This document shows positions 25,000 to 32,538 of a stretch of DNA of 36,596 nt, piece by piece. Position 1 is the stretch's first letter. Every line of letters starts with the position of its first letter. The notes under the pieces are model-generated. The model did no database searches. It was not told the origin of the DNA and saw only the letters and a list, made by a program, of their open reading frames with translations. The translations under genes were made by a program, and so were the position numbers. This DNA is from Cytophagales bacterium (lineage in GTDB: Bacteria; Bacteroidota; Bacteroidia; Cytophagales; Cyclobacteriaceae), in NCBI GenBank assembly GCA_022360055.1, contig JAKSDO010000208.1, positions 1 to 36,596 of the forward strand, read 5' to 3'.

Positions 25000-27735
25000 A
25001 TGAATAAAGCGATATTATGCTTATTGCTGGCCTTGGGCTTTCAGCTATCCCATGCCCAGATAGCCAGAGAATTGAGGGCGGATGCGATAGAAAACAAGAT
25101 CAAGGAAAACAAGGATGAACTACTGGCCCGATATTATGAGCTTTCCTCAAGACCCGAACTCTTAAGCCGTGGGGCTACCCGCGTGTACAGCGGGGACAAT
25201 CTTGGGGCCATCCAGTTTCCCGTGGGCGGTATCGGTACGGGCTGCATCCAGTACAATGGAGAGGCCGTGCCACGCTACTGGCAAATCTTCAACAACATGA
25301 CCCACGATTTTATCCTGTATAGCTTTTTTGCTCTCAGGGTGAAAGACAAAGAGGGGGTAAAAGTGCGTGCATTACAAACCCGGGATGCCGGGCAGTTTCC
25401 CAAAATGGAAGCTGTGGAGGCTTCTTCTACCTTCCCATTCATCACCTATACGTTCAAGGATGACCTGGCTGCTAAGGTTACGATGGAAGTTTACAATCCC
25501 TTCATCCCCACGAACCTGAAGGACTCGGGAATCCCCGCGGTCATCTACCAGTTTACGCTTGAGAATCCTACTGAGGAGGAAATGGAAATCAGCCTGTTGG
25601 CTTCTCAGCAAAACGCTGTTGGTTTTTCTCAAACGGCGGAAACGTTTATTGGTGGAAATTCTTTCGCCGAGCGGTTCGAGAATAACATACACCAAAACCC
25701 CATTACTAATAATTCATCGTCCTACTACGGAGGCAATGTCAACTCCATCGCATCCACTCAAAATGCCAAAGTGTTATACATGGAAGATTCTCGTAGCGAT
25801 TCCGCTGAACATTTTGGGCAAATGGCACTCATAATGCTTGACAAACACCTTGCGGCTATTACCCAAGCGGCCGCCAGTTGGACGGACGAAAGCAAGCTGT
25901 TGAAAAAATTTACGAAAAGCGGTCAGATAAGTGCCAATGAAAAGACGAAACCCAGCGAGAAAGGCACTACCTGGACTGGGGCATTGAACATTCCCATGAC
26001 CTTGCAACCTAGGGAAACGAAAGTGGTCAACATGGCATTGGCGTGGTATTTCCCCAATGGGAAAAACGGAGGCCACCTCGACCGATGGGACAACTGGGGA
26101 GAAGGCAAATGGGAAGGAAAAGGAAACCAGTATGCCAACCGCTGGAAAGACATTCGGGACCTGACGACTTACTTGGTAAACAACCATCAGGATTTGCGAG
26201 ATAAGAGCCAAAAATTCACCGATGCACTTTACCAAACCAACCTGCCGTATTGGCTGCTCGACCGCCTTGGAGGGCAGTTGGCTATCATGAAAAGCCGCAC
26301 CTTTTTCTTCGACAAAGAAGGGTACGTAGGACTTTGGGAAGGCGCAGGAGCAACCAGTGGGTCATGCGCGGGCAACTGCAACCATGTATGGCACTATGCC
26401 CAGGCACATGCTCGGTTGTTTCCGGAGCTGGGCAGGTACATCAGGGAACAGTCTTTTGATTTAATCAAACCCGATGGACAGTTACCCTATCGACAGCCCG
26501 CTGGGAGTTTTGCCTTCGATGGGCAGTGTGGCGAGATAATCAGTGCCTATCGCGAATACCTTTTGACAGAGGATGACACTTGGTTCAAGAAGTATTATCC
26601 GGCCATTAAAAAAGCCATGAACTACCTCGTCACCGAACACGACCCAGACAAAGACGGCTGGCTTTCGGACAGACCCAAGCATACGACTTACGATGCTGCC
26701 ATGTCGGGCAACCCTTCTGTGCTGACCTCCCTTTATTTAACAGCATTGGTTGCGAGTGAAAAGATGGCGAGGGTATGCGACGATGCGGAACAGGCAGAAG
26801 AATGGAAAACCATAGCGGATAAATCGGCAGAACTGCAGGACGAAAAACTATGGAATGGGGAATATTTCATCCAGTTGCCGGGAGAAAAACGCCATGCCGA
26901 TTATGAAAATGGCTGCCATTCCGATCAATTGCTCGGACAGTGGTGGGCAGATCAGGTAGGGCTAAACAATCTTTACCCAGACTATAAGATAAAATCAGCT
27001 ACGGAGGCTGTGGCAAAGTATAACTTCAAAAGCGTACTGGGCGATTATATCCACCATGCATGGAGAAAGTTCGCCCTGCCCGAAGAGGCCGGGGTGGTTG
27101 CCACTACATGGCCCGGAAACGACAGGACGCCTTATGCTATAAGGTATTCAGATGAAGTCTGGACTACGTTCGAGTACACCATCGGTGCCACGCTGTTAAA
27201 GTACGGCAATATAAGGGATGCCATGACCTTGTTGCGTTCGGGATACGACAGGTATGACGGGAAGCTGAGGATCGGTTATGAATCCCAAGGAAAATGGGGA
27301 AATTTTGGCTTTAGCGGAAACCCCTTCGGGGATGACGAATGTGGCCAGTTCTATGGAAGGGCGCTCTCACAATGGTCTGTTTTGCTGGCCGCACAGGGAT
27401 TTGCATATAATGGCCCGGAAAAGTCCATAGGTTTCGACCCCAAATGGAGACCGGACAACCATCGGTCATTCTTCTCGGCAGCGGAAGGATGGGGCACCTT
27501 TTCTCAAAAGCAAAGTGGGACGAAACAGGAAAATATCTTATCCATCGCCTACGGAACCGTAGACCTTTCGAAGGTATCACTGTACACCGGTTCTTCCAAT
27601 CGTTTATCAGCTAAGATGATGGTGAATGGCGAAAAGGTAGCCATTAAGGTAGAGGGAAGTGCCAATCGCTACGATATTCTTTGGCCGGGAACAAGTTTAA
27701 AAGCAGGGGATACTCTATCTATTACCATTGAATAA
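25000..27735 (+). CDS. GH116-like glycosidase (DUF608/bile-acid beta-glucosidase-like)
   Basis: The 911-residue protein has a signal peptide ending near SHAQ (residue 20). Residues about 60-360 form the beta-sandwich N-terminal domain of GH116 (FPVGGIGTGCIQYNGEAVP near 72-90, then PRETKVVNMALAWYFPN). The alpha/alpha barrel follows with family phrases: GNCNHVWHYAQAHARLFPEL, DEDxDGW-like DPDKDGWLSDRPKHTTYDAA, NPSVLTSLYLTALVASEKMA, ENGCHSDQLLGQWWADQVGL and a C-terminal NPFGDDECGQFYGRALSQWS. Characterised GH116 enzymes include beta-glucosidases, beta-xylosidases and beta-N-acetylglucosaminidases. I could not place the nucleophile and acid with confidence. It lacks a lipobox and a T9SS tail, so a periplasmic site is likely. 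The 133-bp gap upstream shows no strong terminator. Confidence 0.8.
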   Translation: MNKAILCLLLALGFQLSHAQIARELRADAIENKIKENKDELLARYYELSSRPELLSRGATRVYSGDNLGAIQFPVGGIGTGCIQYNGEAVPRYWQIFNNMTHDFILYSFFALRVKDKEGVKVRALQTRDAGQFPKMEAVEASSTFPFITYTFKDDLAAKVTMEVYNPFIPTNLKDSGIPAVIYQFTLENPTEEEMEISLLASQQNAVGFSQTAETFIGGNSFAERFENNIHQNPITNNSSSYYGGNVNSIASTQNAKVLYMEDSRSDSAEHFGQMALIMLDKHLAAITQAAASWTDESKLLKKFTKSGQISANEKTKPSEKGTTWTGALNIPMTLQPRETKVVNMALAWYFPNGKNGGHLDRWDNWGEGKWEGKGNQYANRWKDIRDLTTYLVNNHQDLRDKSQKFTDALYQTNLPYWLLDRLGGQLAIMKSRTFFFDKEGYVGLWEGAGATSGSCAGNCNHVWHYAQAHARLFPELGRYIREQSFDLIKPDGQLPYRQPAGSFAFDGQCGEIISAYREYLLTEDDTWFKKYYPAIKKAMNYLVTEHDPDKDGWLSDRPKHTTYDAAMSGNPSVLTSLYLTALVASEKMARVCDDAEQAEEWKTIADKSAELQDEKLWNGEYFIQLPGEKRHADYENGCHSDQLLGQWWADQVGLNNLYPDYKIKSATEAVAKYNFKSVLGDYIHHAWRKFALPEEAGVVATTWPGNDRTPYAIRYSDEVWTTFEYTIGATLLKYGNIRDAMTLLRSGYDRYDGKLRIGYESQGKWGNFGFSGNPFGDDECGQFYGRALSQWSVLLAAQGFAYNGPEKSIGFDPKWRPDNHRSFFSAAEGWGTFSQKQSGTKQENILSIAYGTVDLSKVSLYTGSSNRLSAKMMVNGEKVAIKVEGSANRYDILWPGTSLKAGDTLSITIE

Positions 27736-27749
27736 AAATTACCAAACCT

Positions 27750-28625
27750 ATGTCCAACAAAAAAAATCCACAATTCCTTTCAGTCTTGAAACATAGCACC
27801 AGCTTTACCGTTATGGGTTTCATATTTTTTCTGTTGGTTTTTGCATTTGTGTCCTGTAAAACGATCCATAACAATACCAGACAAGTTTATGTGCAAGAGG
27901 AGCACAAGGACGCGAGTCTGTGGAAAGTAGTCTGGCAGGACAATTTTAACGGTGCGGAACTGGATTCCACCAAATGGACAAGAGTGCCACAGGGCCCTGC
28001 CAATTGGAGGGATCAGATGACCGACAAGGACGACAGGTGCTTTGCCATGAAGAGTGGCAAGTTGTCCTTACTGGGTATCCGGAACAAAGACAACCCCATC
28101 GATAACAGGCCTTACCTTACCGGGGGCATCTATTCCAAAGGAAAATTTGCGTTCCAGTATGGGCGGATCGAAGTACGGGCGCGACTGGAATCGGCCCAAG
28201 GAGCTTGGCCGGCCATCTGGATGCTCCCCGAAGCAGGGAATGCACCGTGGCCCCAAAATGGGGAAATAGATATAATGGAACACTTGAATTTTGATAATTT
28301 TGTTTATCAGACCATTCATTCCAATTATACTCAATATCAGGGAGGGAAAGAGGATCCGCCCCATTCCGGAAAGGCGAAAATAATACCCGATGGGTTTAAT
28401 ACCTATGCCTTGGAATGGTATCCTGACCGACTCGTATTCCTACTCAATGGTGAGGCTACATTTACCTATCCAAAAGTGGAAAAAGCCGGAACCGACCAAT
28501 GGCCTTTTGATCGCCCGTTTTATGTGATCATCAGCCAGCAGCTCGGTGGGGATTGGGTGGGGGAAGTGGACCTGGATGACCTCCCGGTCAAAATGGAAGT
28601 GGACTGGGTTAAGGTCTATCAATAA
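27750..28625 (+). CDS. GH16 family beta-glycanase lipoprotein
   Basis: The 291-residue protein has an N-terminal membrane stretch ending in FVSC (Cys36), a lipobox that predicts surface or periplasmic lipidation. The rest is a single GH16 domain: WKVVWQDNFNGAELDSTKW, YLTGGIYSKGKFAFQYGRIE, GAWPAIWMLPE, and the catalytic NGEIDIMEH with Glu172 (nucleophile), Asp174 and Glu177 (acid/base). It ends with VDWVKVYQ, the usual GH16 finish. GH16 includes laminarinases, agarases, porphyranases and keratanases, which cut internal beta-1,3 or beta-1,4 bonds; I cannot tell which subfamily this is. It starts 14 nt after the GH116 gene and is probably in the same transcript. Confidence 0.9.
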   Translation: MSNKKNPQFLSVLKHSTSFTVMGFIFFLLVFAFVSCKTIHNNTRQVYVQEEHKDASLWKVVWQDNFNGAELDSTKWTRVPQGPANWRDQMTDKDDRCFAMKSGKLSLLGIRNKDNPIDNRPYLTGGIYSKGKFAFQYGRIEVRARLESAQGAWPAIWMLPEAGNAPWPQNGEIDIMEHLNFDNFVYQTIHSNYTQYQGGKEDPPHSGKAKIIPDGFNTYALEWYPDRLVFLLNGEATFTYPKVEKAGTDQWPFDRPFYVIISQQLGGDWVGEVDLDDLPVKMEVDWVKVYQ

Positions 28626-28674
28626 TCTGAATGTGCTAAAAACAGTTGAATAAAAGATATTAATATTGAAAATT

Positions 28675-30261
28675 ATGAAAACCAGAACTTTACAAAGAAT
28701 CTTGTCGTGTCTGACCATGGTACTCTTGGCAAGTGCCTGCCGATTGGACAAAAAAACAACGGAACAAGAGCGGCCCAACATTGTCTTCATTATGTCCGAT
28801 GACCATGCCTACCAGGCCATCAGTGCCTATGGGCACGGACTCAACCATACACCAAATATCGACAGGATCGCCGAAGAAGGGGCCGTTTTTCACAAGGGCT
28901 TCGTAAACAATTCCATCTGTGCACCCAGTAGGGCGGCCTTTCTTACGGGCAAACACAGCATCAAAAATGGTAAAGTGGACAACCTTCAGCCCTTTGACTG
29001 GGACCAGCCCAACTTTGCAAAGGATCTTCAACAGGCCGGGTACCAAACGGCACTGATTGGCAAGATACACCTGGACGGACTGCCTCAGGGCTTTGACTAT
29101 TCCTGTGTACTGCCCGGCCAAGGGTATTATTACAACCCGGATTTCATAGAAAATGGCAAAACAAAGCGCATACCTGGCTATGTGACCACCATCACCACGG
29201 ACCTGGCCCTCAACTGGCTCGACAAAAAACGTGACAAGGACAAGCCCTTCCTATTGGTCTATAACCAGAAAGCACCACACCGCAACTGGAAGCCCGAGGA
29301 AAAATACCTGACCCTGTATGATGACAAGACGTTTACTCCGCCCGCCAACTATTTTGATGATTATGAGGGCAGGGGTACGGCCGCCCGTACACAAGAAATG
29401 GAAATAGACGGCCATGCCCGGTGGGGCCATGATTTTAAATTTACAGTCAATCCCGAGGGAGACATCACCAGGCTTGCCGGGCAGCTAAGAAGGTTTGATG
29501 AACAGCAGTTGGCGGCCTGGAACAAGGCCTATGGCCCGAAAAACGAGGCGATGAAAGCGGCTAACTTGAGCGGAAAAGAACTGGCCCTGTGGAAATATAA
29601 CCGCTACATCAAGGACTATTTGCGCACCGTTCAGTCCGTAGATGATGGCGTGGGTACGGTATTGGATTATTTGGATGAAAATGGATTGGCAGAAAACACC
29701 ATAGTTGTTTATACCTCAGACCAAGGCTTTTACCTGGGAGAGCACGGCTGGTTCGACAAGCGGTTCATGTACGAAGAATCCTTTCGAACCCCTATCCTGA
29801 TGCGCTATCCAAAAGAAATCAAGGCAGGAACGGAAATTGACCAATTGATACAGAACATTGATTTTGCCCCCACCTTCCTCGACTATGCTGGGGTAAATAT
29901 CCCGAGCGAAATTCAGGGAGAGTCGTTTAGAAAAGTCGTAAGCAAAGAGACTTCCGAGTGGCGGGATGCTATTTATTACACGTATTATGAATATCCTGCC
30001 GAGCATGCAGTGAAGCGTCACCACGGCGTGCGCACAGACCGCTACAAATTGATACACTTCTACTACGATGTGGACGAATGGGAACTCTACGACCTTGAAG
30101 AAGACCCATCAGAAATGACCAACGTCTACGAAGACCCTGCCTACGCTGAGGTAAAAGAAGATATGCATAAGCAACTAGTTGCCATGCGAGAAAAATACGG
30201 TGATAGCGATGAAATGGACCAAATGCACCTTGAACGCTTTTTGACAAGAAAAAAACGTTAA
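28675..30261 (+). CDS. Sulfatase lipoprotein (formylglycine-dependent, S1 family)
   Basis: From ATG 28675 the product is 528 residues. LASAC (Cys22) is a lipobox. The N-terminal half has the metal-binding start NIVFIMSDDHAY with Asp42 and Asp43, and the sulfatase signature C82-A-P-S-R, in which Cys82 is the residue converted to formylglycine, followed by TGKH. The second metal site is in VYTSDQGFYLGEHGWFDKR. The C-terminal subdomain carries GVRTDRYKLIHFYYD and WELYDLEEDPSEMTNV. These features are complete, so activity is plausible if a maturase (anSME type) exists elsewhere in the genome; none is in the window. It would remove sulfate esters before or after the glycosidases act. The TTG at 28666 extends the frame by three codons only. 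Confidence 0.92.
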   Translation: MKTRTLQRILSCLTMVLLASACRLDKKTTEQERPNIVFIMSDDHAYQAISAYGHGLNHTPNIDRIAEEGAVFHKGFVNNSICAPSRAAFLTGKHSIKNGKVDNLQPFDWDQPNFAKDLQQAGYQTALIGKIHLDGLPQGFDYSCVLPGQGYYYNPDFIENGKTKRIPGYVTTITTDLALNWLDKKRDKDKPFLLVYNQKAPHRNWKPEEKYLTLYDDKTFTPPANYFDDYEGRGTAARTQEMEIDGHARWGHDFKFTVNPEGDITRLAGQLRRFDEQQLAAWNKAYGPKNEAMKAANLSGKELALWKYNRYIKDYLRTVQSVDDGVGTVLDYLDENGLAENTIVVYTSDQGFYLGEHGWFDKRFMYEESFRTPILMRYPKEIKAGTEIDQLIQNIDFAPTFLDYAGVNIPSEIQGESFRKVVSKETSEWRDAIYYTYYEYPAEHAVKRHHGVRTDRYKLIHFYYDVDEWELYDLEEDPSEMTNVYEDPAYAEVKEDMHKQLVAMREKYGDSDEMDQMHLERFLTRKKR

Positions 30262-30303
30262 TCTGTTTTGTCCCTATTTGAATAAAAGTCAATTAGTAAT
30301 TCA

Positions 30304-30628
30304 CAGAGAACCATCATAAGAACAGTATTTCTTTTTACCATAAGTCTGGCAGCACGCCTTTCGGCAATTTGTCAGCAGATAAACGATTGGGAAAACCCAC
30401 TAGCCACCGGTATAAATAAATTGCCGGCACGAGCCACTTCTATGTCGTTTCCGGACGAGGCAATGGCCCTTAGGGGAGACCTCAAAGCTAGCCTGAGGTA
30501 CAAAAGCCTCAACGGGCAGTGGAAATTCAGCTTTTCTCCTACCGTAGAAAAAAGTGTGGAAAGCTTTCATAAGCCTTCGTTTGATTGATGTATCGAACTG
30601 GGATGAAATCCCTGTACCGGCCAACTGT
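30304..30628 (+). pseudogene. GH2 beta-galactosidase, N-terminal remnant with 4-bp frameshift
   Basis: No start codon survives, but a signal-peptide-like stretch (TVFLFTISLAARLSA) is followed by the phrase typical of Bacteroidota GH2 beta-galactosidase N-termini: DWENPLATGINKLPARATS, then LRYKSLNGQWKFSFSPTVEK and FHKPSFD. A TGA then ends the frame at 30586-30588. A tandem TGAT-TGAT (30582-30589) is the cause: dropping one copy joins FD to VSNWDEIPVPAN, the expected next residues. Homology stops after about 108 codons, near 30628; the catalytic barrel of a ~1000-residue enzyme is missing. It follows the sulfatase on the same strand and would have been the last gene of the locus. Confidence 0.85.
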
Positions 30629-30736
30629 GTCTTGACCCGCCTTAAATCAGCCAAAGAGGCCCGGGATATTTTACGGAGATTTGAGATTCTTGCCCGGGTG
30701 CTGTCATTTCATGATAAGATTGTTGCCATTAAGTAG
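30629..30736 (+). pseudogene. Unidentified C-terminal coding fragment joined to the GH2 remnant
   Basis: After the GH2 homology ends, the same frame runs on to a TAG at 30734-30736 and encodes a helical, Arg/Lys-rich tail (KEARDILRRFEILARVLSF, then HDKIVAIK). It is not GH2 sequence. It looks like the end of another protein, possibly a transposase, which would explain the truncation, but I do not recognise it firmly. The 200 bp that follow, before the bla-like promoter, contain no convincing gene. Confidence 0.35.
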
Positions 30737-30948
30737 TGTCCTCTTTGATTGGTGTTTTTAAAATTCTATTTATAAACCAAAATTCTCACATCTTTATAGT
30801 AGGGCATCCTGTGTCCTGCCTTCAAAGTTATTGAAGTTTGTTTCACATGAGACAGACTTCATTTCTGAGGAGGCGATAACTTCAATGCGGTGTTGAGGTA
30901 ATAACTTTGAGGCTGAAGTGGCATATTCTTTAAATTTCGCCTAAAAGA

Positions 30949-30997
30949 TTTGTATTAATACTACAGGTGTAGTAGATTTGAAACTACACCTGTAGTA
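30949..30997 (+). promoter_or_regulatory. BlaI-type double operator over a Bacteroidota promoter
   Basis: TTTG (30949-30952), a 20-nt spacer and TAGATTTG (30973-30980) match the TTTG/TAnnTTTG promoter. Operator 1, TACTACAGGTGTAGTA (30959-30974), fills the spacer and reaches the -7 element; operator 2, AACTACACCTGTAGTA (30982-30997), covers the expected start of transcription. The two operators are near-perfect reverse complements of each other, and each contains the TACA...TGTA dyad bound by BlaI/MecI dimers. The regulator gene starts 8 nt further on, so autoregulation is the simple reading. Confidence 0.85.
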
Positions 30998-31004
30998 TTT
31001 AAAT

Positions 31005-31373
31005 ATGCGGCAATTAAAACTTGATGAACTTCAACTGAAAATCATGCGTGTCCTTTGGAATCGACAAGAGGCTACGGTGTTAGAGATAAAGGAATCACTA
31101 CTCGAATCCAAGGAGCTTGCAGTCACTACAATTAGCACGGTCCTATCAAGGTTGGAAAAAAAGAATATTGTCAGTCATAGAAAAGAAGGAAAGCATTATG
31201 TGTATAGTCCCCAAGTAGCAGAAAGCACTGTAAAACAATCCATGGTTTACTATCTTATAGATAGGCTTTTTAATGGAGATAAAGCATCACTGGTGAATTT
31301 CCTGGTTAATGAAACCAATATTGATCCGAAGGAGATAAAGACACTTAAAGACAAGATTCATAAAACAAACTAA
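31005..31373 (+). CDS. blaI: BlaI/MecI/CopY-family transcriptional repressor
   Basis: This 122-residue protein has a winged helix N-terminal domain (ELQLKIMRVLWNRQEATVLE, then TTISTVLSRLEKKNIVSHRK with the recognition helix and the wing through YVYSPQV) and a helical dimerisation tail. The length matches the family (about 120-130). BlaI-type repressors bind TACA/TGTA dyads and are removed by proteolysis triggered by a BlaR1-type membrane protease, here encoded directly downstream with a TAATG overlap. The two operators in front of its own start fit autoregulation. The symbol denotes family only; no beta-lactamase gene is next to it. Confidence 0.92.
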   Translation: MRQLKLDELQLKIMRVLWNRQEATVLEIKESLLESKELAVTTISTVLSRLEKKNIVSHRKEGKHYVYSPQVAESTVKQSMVYYLIDRLFNGDKASLVNFLVNETNIDPKEIKTLKDKIHKTN

Positions 31374-32527
31374 TGGAACTTGTAAACACATATTCTTTAT
31401 ATATCGTTACTTGGCTGGCCACATATCTTCTCCACAGCACACTTATTTATATTGCTGGTAAGGTAGCCCTGAATATTTTTTCTTCCAATGAGACAAAGGA
31501 GCTATTGCTCAGATTTGCAATATTTGGTCCGATGTTTACTTCTGTGATTCAACGCTTTACTGAATTCGGATATTCATTAAACGATTCTACAGGTTCGGCG
31601 ACCACTACCTTAAATGTACTTAGAATCTTTCCGGCTCAGGAATTTATTGTCGAGACCAATTGGCCAACCTTGTTGGTCGCAGTGTGGCTTTTGGTCTCCT
31701 TTACTTTACTTGTTAGACATGTTTTGTTGATTAGGTCATTTCTAAAATCAGTCAAACCTTTAGTTACATTGACATCTAGACAACTAGAAAGACTGAATCA
31801 ACATAAAGACATATTAGTAAGAGCAAGGAGAGTTGATTTTGTTGTTTCTTCGAAATCCATCAGTCCATTTGTTTGTGGTGCAAACAGAATTGTGATCCCA
31901 GAATTAGTATTCAATAACTTAGACGACAGTGAATTCAGATCCATATTGGCGCACGAGGTTTCCCACTTAGTTAGACGGGACTGGTATTGGTTACAAGTTT
32001 ATAAATGCTCTGAAATGATATTTTTCTTTCAGCCCTTAAACAGGATCCTTTTACAAGATTTGATCAGTACAATCGAATCAATTTGTGATTCAAGGGCAAT
32101 TAGACTTACCAATGACAGGAAATCATTAGCTAGTTCAATTCTTCAAATAGCAGCTTGGAAAAATGCCGCTACAGACAACCTCGTTTCAGGGCTGGCATTT
32201 CATTCCACTTTCCTTACAAAAAGAATTGATAATATCCTTGATGCCAAGCATACTGTCCGCAGCAGTACAAAATGGAAAGTTAACTTGACTTTAATCCTTT
32301 TGACAATCACATGCATTACTGCAATTCCTGGATTTTCCTTAGAGAAGAAAAATAAACGCTCTCAAATTCCTGATACTTATTTGTCTGCTTCTCCATCAGA
32401 TTCCATACCTGCACAAGGCGAAGAGTACATGTTGGAGATTCCACTTCCAGTGAATGTGGAAATTGATGTTCCTATCGAGATTGACATTGACCTGGAAAAT
32501 GAAATAGAACTTAATCCAACTCAATAA
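31373..32527 (+). CDS. M56-family BlaR1/MecR1-like membrane metallopeptidase
   Basis: The 384-residue protein has three hydrophobic spans in its first 120 residues (about 8-34, 44-62, 98-121), a cytoplasmic zinc protease domain with HEVSH (His194, Glu195, His198) and the downstream ESICDSRA segment, and a fourth span at about 300-320. The remaining ~60 residues are acidic and low-complexity (PVNVEIDVPIEIDIDLENEI). It lacks the ~250-residue penicillin-binding sensor domain of staphylococcal BlaR1, so the signal it detects must differ or come from a partner. Its start codon overlaps the repressor stop, indicating translational coupling. The expected job is to inactivate the BlaI-like repressor. 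Confidence 0.9.
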   Translation: MELVNTYSLYIVTWLATYLLHSTLIYIAGKVALNIFSSNETKELLLRFAIFGPMFTSVIQRFTEFGYSLNDSTGSATTTLNVLRIFPAQEFIVETNWPTLLVAVWLLVSFTLLVRHVLLIRSFLKSVKPLVTLTSRQLERLNQHKDILVRARRVDFVVSSKSISPFVCGANRIVIPELVFNNLDDSEFRSILAHEVSHLVRRDWYWLQVYKCSEMIFFFQPLNRILLQDLISTIESICDSRAIRLTNDRKSLASSILQIAAWKNAATDNLVSGLAFHSTFLTKRIDNILDAKHTVRSSTKWKVNLTLILLTITCITAIPGFSLEKKNKRSQIPDTYLSASPSDSIPAQGEEYMLEIPLPVNVEIDVPIEIDIDLENEIELNPTQ

Positions 32528-32538
32528 CCCCCACTTCT

